Assembly (NCBI GenBank): GCA_947502635.1
Contig: CANNAN010000003.1
Location: forward strand, 310,001-374,000
DNA: 64,000 nt
Direction of reading: 5' to 3'
Origin: an uncultured Flavobacteriaceae bacterium
Lineage (GTDB): Bacteria; Bacteroidota; Bacteroidia; Flavobacteriales; Flavobacteriaceae
Part shown: positions 61,837-64,000 of the stretch, in pieces
Layout of the letters: every line of letters starts with the position of its first letter
Numbering within the stretch: position 1 is the stretch's first letter
The notes under the pieces: model-generated
The model's database searches: none
Seen by the model: only the letters and a program-made list of their open reading frames with translations
What the model was told of the DNA's origin: nothing
Program-made: the position numbers and the translations under genes

Positions 61837-62793
61837 ATGAAAAATATAAGTAAATTTAAAATACGTATTTCTACTGTGATTTTGAGTGCCATTTTATTTA
61901 CTATGGTTATCTCTTTATCATCATGTGACCCAACTCTAGAATCATTATCTTATGATTTACCTGAATCAAATTCAAAAGAAGATTTAACACCACCTTCTGC
62001 AGGCTTTTCAGCTTCTGTAACAGATGATTTCTTAACATATACCTTTGGCAATACATCGTCCAGTTCTACAGATTATGTTTGGGATTATGGAGATGGTAAT
62101 ACATCAACAGGAGTTGATGGTGAAAACACATTTCCAGATGAAGGTTCTTATACCGTAACATTAACAGCATCAGATAAACTAGGAGCTTCTAGTATATTTT
62201 CTTTAAATATAGAAGTTGTAGAGCCTCCAACTCCTGCTGCTATAACTCCTGAGATTATAAATGGAGATTTTGACGATAAGTTTACGGGTTGGCAAATTGA
62301 TACTTTTTCTGATGGTAATACCAGAAATCCTTTTAACTCTAGTAGTGATGGTGACCCTCTTAATTATGACGGATCAGATTCAGGAGGATCCAAAACACCT
62401 GGAGCAAAATGGACTGGTTCTACCTCTGCAGGTCCATCCATAAGCAGTAGTACCAGATATGCATACCAAGCTATAAACGTTACTCCAAACCATGATTATT
62501 TTATAGAATTTAGTTATGCAATAAAAACAGATGTAGCCGATATAGAAGGTGGAGATCGTGTGATAGTTGAAATTTTGGATGGTCATTTTACAGATGGGGT
62601 TGATGCCAGAGCTAGCTCTGATGGAGGCCCTTTAGTTCAGGCAATTGGAAATGTAGCTAATGGGAAGGGAAATTTCACTGTTAAAACGCAGTCATTTACT
62701 GCGAACGCTACTGGAGAAATTGCTATATGGATTTATGGTATAACAAAAGATGAATTATATGTAGATAATGTCAAAGTATACCCATTCGAATAA
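61837..62793 (+). CDS. PKD-domain lipoprotein of the alginate locus
   Basis: A 318-residue surface lipoprotein (signal ISLSSCDP, Cys about 30). A PKD domain (about 50-128, DYVWDYGDGNTSTG and EGSYTVTLTAS) is followed by a jelly-roll-like domain (about 135-318, ITPEIINGDFDDKFTGWQID, IAIWIYGITKDELYVDNVKV) resembling carbohydrate-binding modules of the discoidin or CBM group. It lies in the SusE/SusF position between susD and the PL7 genes, and so probably helps to capture alginate at the cell surface. The ligand is inferred from context. Confidence 0.86.
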   Translation: MKNISKFKIRISTVILSAILFTMVISLSSCDPTLESLSYDLPESNSKEDLTPPSAGFSASVTDDFLTYTFGNTSSSSTDYVWDYGDGNTSTGVDGENTFPDEGSYTVTLTASDKLGASSIFSLNIEVVEPPTPAAITPEIINGDFDDKFTGWQIDTFSDGNTRNPFNSSSDGDPLNYDGSDSGGSKTPGAKWTGSTSAGPSISSSTRYAYQAINVTPNHDYFIEFSYAIKTDVADIEGGDRVIVEILDGHFTDGVDARASSDGGPLVQAIGNVANGKGNFTVKTQSFTANATGEIAIWIYGITKDELYVDNVKVYPFE

Positions 62794-62806
62794 ATTTAAA
62801 AGATAA

Positions 62807-63709
62807 ATGAAGTTTATCCAAAAAGAAATATTAGTTGTTATAGTGCTCATTTTTATATCTGCAAACGTTGCTTGTCAAACAACAAGCAGCGCTGCAAAAA
62901 AAAATGCTAAAACAGAAAGGAAAAAGAAGAAAAAGGTGAAGCTTCCTAATATTAATTTAAGCCACTGGAAAGTAACCTTACCAGTGGCAAATGAAGAAGG
63001 AAAGCCTTATGAAATTGAACCGCCAGAAATTTTAGATTTTGCTAAAATGGATATTGCAAAACCTTATATGTATATAGATTCAACAAAGGGAGCTATAGTA
63101 TTTCATGCGATGCCAACCAATTCAAAAACTAGGAATACTAAGTATACCCGTTCAGAATTAAGAGAGCAATTGGTTCCTGGAGATAATAATACAAATTGGA
63201 CCTTTAAACAAGGTGCTTATATGAAAGGAAAATTAGCAATGGAGGCTTCAACTAAGGATTCAAATGGAAAATATCATAGAACTATTATCATGCAAATCCA
63301 TGGACGCTTAACCAATGAACAACGCGATTTGATAGGAGAAGATGATAATAATGCACCACCCATTTTAAAAATATATTGGGATAAAGGGAAGATAAGGGTA
63401 AAAACCAAAGTTCTTAAAAACTTAAACGCCTCCGATACAGAAATTTTACATGAAGATGCCTGGGGAGATGATCAAGGGTTTAGTTTTGAACAAGAAGTGG
63501 GTTTTGGAAAATTTACTTTAGAAGTAAAAGTGTCTGATGGAAAACTGGTAGTCATATTGAATAAAAATGAATATAAAGTTTATGAAAGTATACATATGAA
63601 ACGCTGGGGGATATTTGAAAACTATTTTAAAGCAGGAAACTATTTTCAATCAAGAGATAAAGGGGCCTTTTCTAAGGTTAGATATTACGAACTGGAAGTA
63701 AGTCATTAG
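62807..63709 (+). CDS. PL7 family alginate lyase, lipoprotein
   Basis: An endolytic alginate lyase of the jelly-roll (alginate lyase 2) type, 300 residues. The signal ends NVACQTT (Cys21), a lipobox. A Lys-rich linker (28-45) precedes the catalytic domain, which starts INLSHWKVTLPV. Catalytic motifs: RSELRE (R115-E120), QIH (Q163-H165) and YFKAGNYFQS (Y273-S282), so all catalytic residues are present. QIH, in contrast to QVH, is usually linked with preference for poly-G or mixed blocks. Six bases separate it from the second PL7 gene. Confidence 0.95.
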   Translation: MKFIQKEILVVIVLIFISANVACQTTSSAAKKNAKTERKKKKKVKLPNINLSHWKVTLPVANEEGKPYEIEPPEILDFAKMDIAKPYMYIDSTKGAIVFHAMPTNSKTRNTKYTRSELREQLVPGDNNTNWTFKQGAYMKGKLAMEASTKDSNGKYHRTIIMQIHGRLTNEQRDLIGEDDNNAPPILKIYWDKGKIRVKTKVLKNLNASDTEILHEDAWGDDQGFSFEQEVGFGKFTLEVKVSDGKLVVILNKNEYKVYESIHMKRWGIFENYFKAGNYFQSRDKGAFSKVRYYELEVSH

Positions 63710-63715
63710 AACAAA

Positions 63716-64000
63716 ATGGTAGAAACAAAACGACATATAAATAATTTAATAAGATTGTTTTTAGTAATGATACTTTTTACATTGGTTTGTTGTGAAAAAA
63801 GCAATTCTGACGTACCTGATGTTAAGGTTGAAGAAACCAATGAAACAGTAGATGAAGTGCCTAACTATAAATTACCAAATATAGATTTAAATCATTGGAA
63901 AGTAACCTTGCCAATAGGTAACCCAACAGAAGTAAAACCACCAGAGATTTTAAACTATGGAACTAACGAAACATTAAAACCATTTTTTTATAACGATTCT
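63716..64000 (+). CDS. second PL7-like alginate lyase (5' part, cut by window end)
   Basis: The first 95 codons of a gene that continues beyond the window. It begins MVETKRHINNLIRLFLVMIL, with a lipobox at FTLVCC (Cys25 or 26), an acidic linker, then NIDLNHWKVTLPIGNPTEVK and PPEILNY, which aligns with INLSHWKVTLPV and PPEILDF of the neighbouring PL7 enzyme. The linker is acidic (VKVEETNETVDEVP) where its neighbour's is basic. It is 6 bp behind the first PL7 gene, a tandem pair. The catalytic motifs lie beyond the edge, so activity cannot be checked. Confidence 0.87.
   Translation, partial: MVETKRHINNLIRLFLVMILFTLVCCEKSNSDVPDVKVEETNETVDEVPNYKLPNIDLNHWKVTLPIGNPTEVKPPEILNYGTNETLKPFFYNDS

Overview
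This is AT-rich chromosomal DNA from a member of the Flavobacteriaceae (Bacteroidetes), most likely a marine, alginate-degrading species. The grounds are gliding genes gldF and gldG, a SusC/SusD pair, a type IX secretion C-terminal signal, bacillithiol gene bshB1, TANNTTTG-type -7 promoter boxes with TTTG near -33, and a run of alginate lyase genes. Genus cannot be fixed from the sequence.

Layout. 1-9.2 kb: HAD hydrolase (cut by the window edge), MATE exporter, small DUF1801 and VOC proteins, rlmF, a DUF2490 barrel, pckA with an SLC13 transporter, bshB1, tRNA-His. 9.2-17.2 kb: two paralogous secreted M28 peptidases, a universal stress protein with a cytochrome c lipoprotein, and a large TPR/histidine kinase/receiver/nucleotide cyclase hybrid. 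17.2-23.4 kb: single-chain pyruvate oxidoreductase (nifJ), an OsmC protein and a sigma-54 activator with a cyclic-nucleotide-binding domain; a sigma-54 promoter and three palindromes stand before osmC. 23.5-33.7 kb: DUF4870, SDR, Crp-like regulator, dnaN, gldF and gldG with an extra gene between them, a tight three-gene operon ending in a SAM hydrolase, phoH, purC. 33.7-39 kb: decayed ground with a lipoprotein pseudogene, a 3' scrap of chrA and a 5' scrap of the alanine symporter gene, beside intact chrA, tfoX-like and alpha-carbonic anhydrase genes. 39-49 kb: alanine symporter, an acetate module (DUF4212, ActP-like symporter, acs) and, convergent with it beyond a GH16 hydrolase gene, the DUF294/CBS and exonuclease genes usually found with that module.

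50.6-64 kb is an alginate utilisation locus in two units: (i) lamin-tail/T9SS protein, PL6 lyase, PL17 exolyase, KdgF; (ii) SusC, SusD, PKD lipoprotein, PL7 lyase and a second PL7 lyase cut by the window end. Outer-membrane PL7 and PL6 enzymes would cut alginate, SusC/D import oligomers, PL17 release unsaturated monomers and KdgF open them. Each unit is headed by a tandem array of TTGG-N4-CCAA operators with exact 13-bp period (four and three copies) that overlaps a TATATTTG -7 box, so one repressor, encoded outside the window, probably controls both. The susC array lies about 350 bp from the start codon, with an intrinsic-terminator-like hairpin in between.

The most interesting signals are regulatory: the paired alginate operator arrays, the sigma-54/osmC control region, and two copies of an ATGAC-N4-GTCAT palindrome placed at an identical distance (36.5 bp) from -7 boxes before the SLC13 and usp genes. 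All are read from sequence alone; regulators and functions remain inferred.
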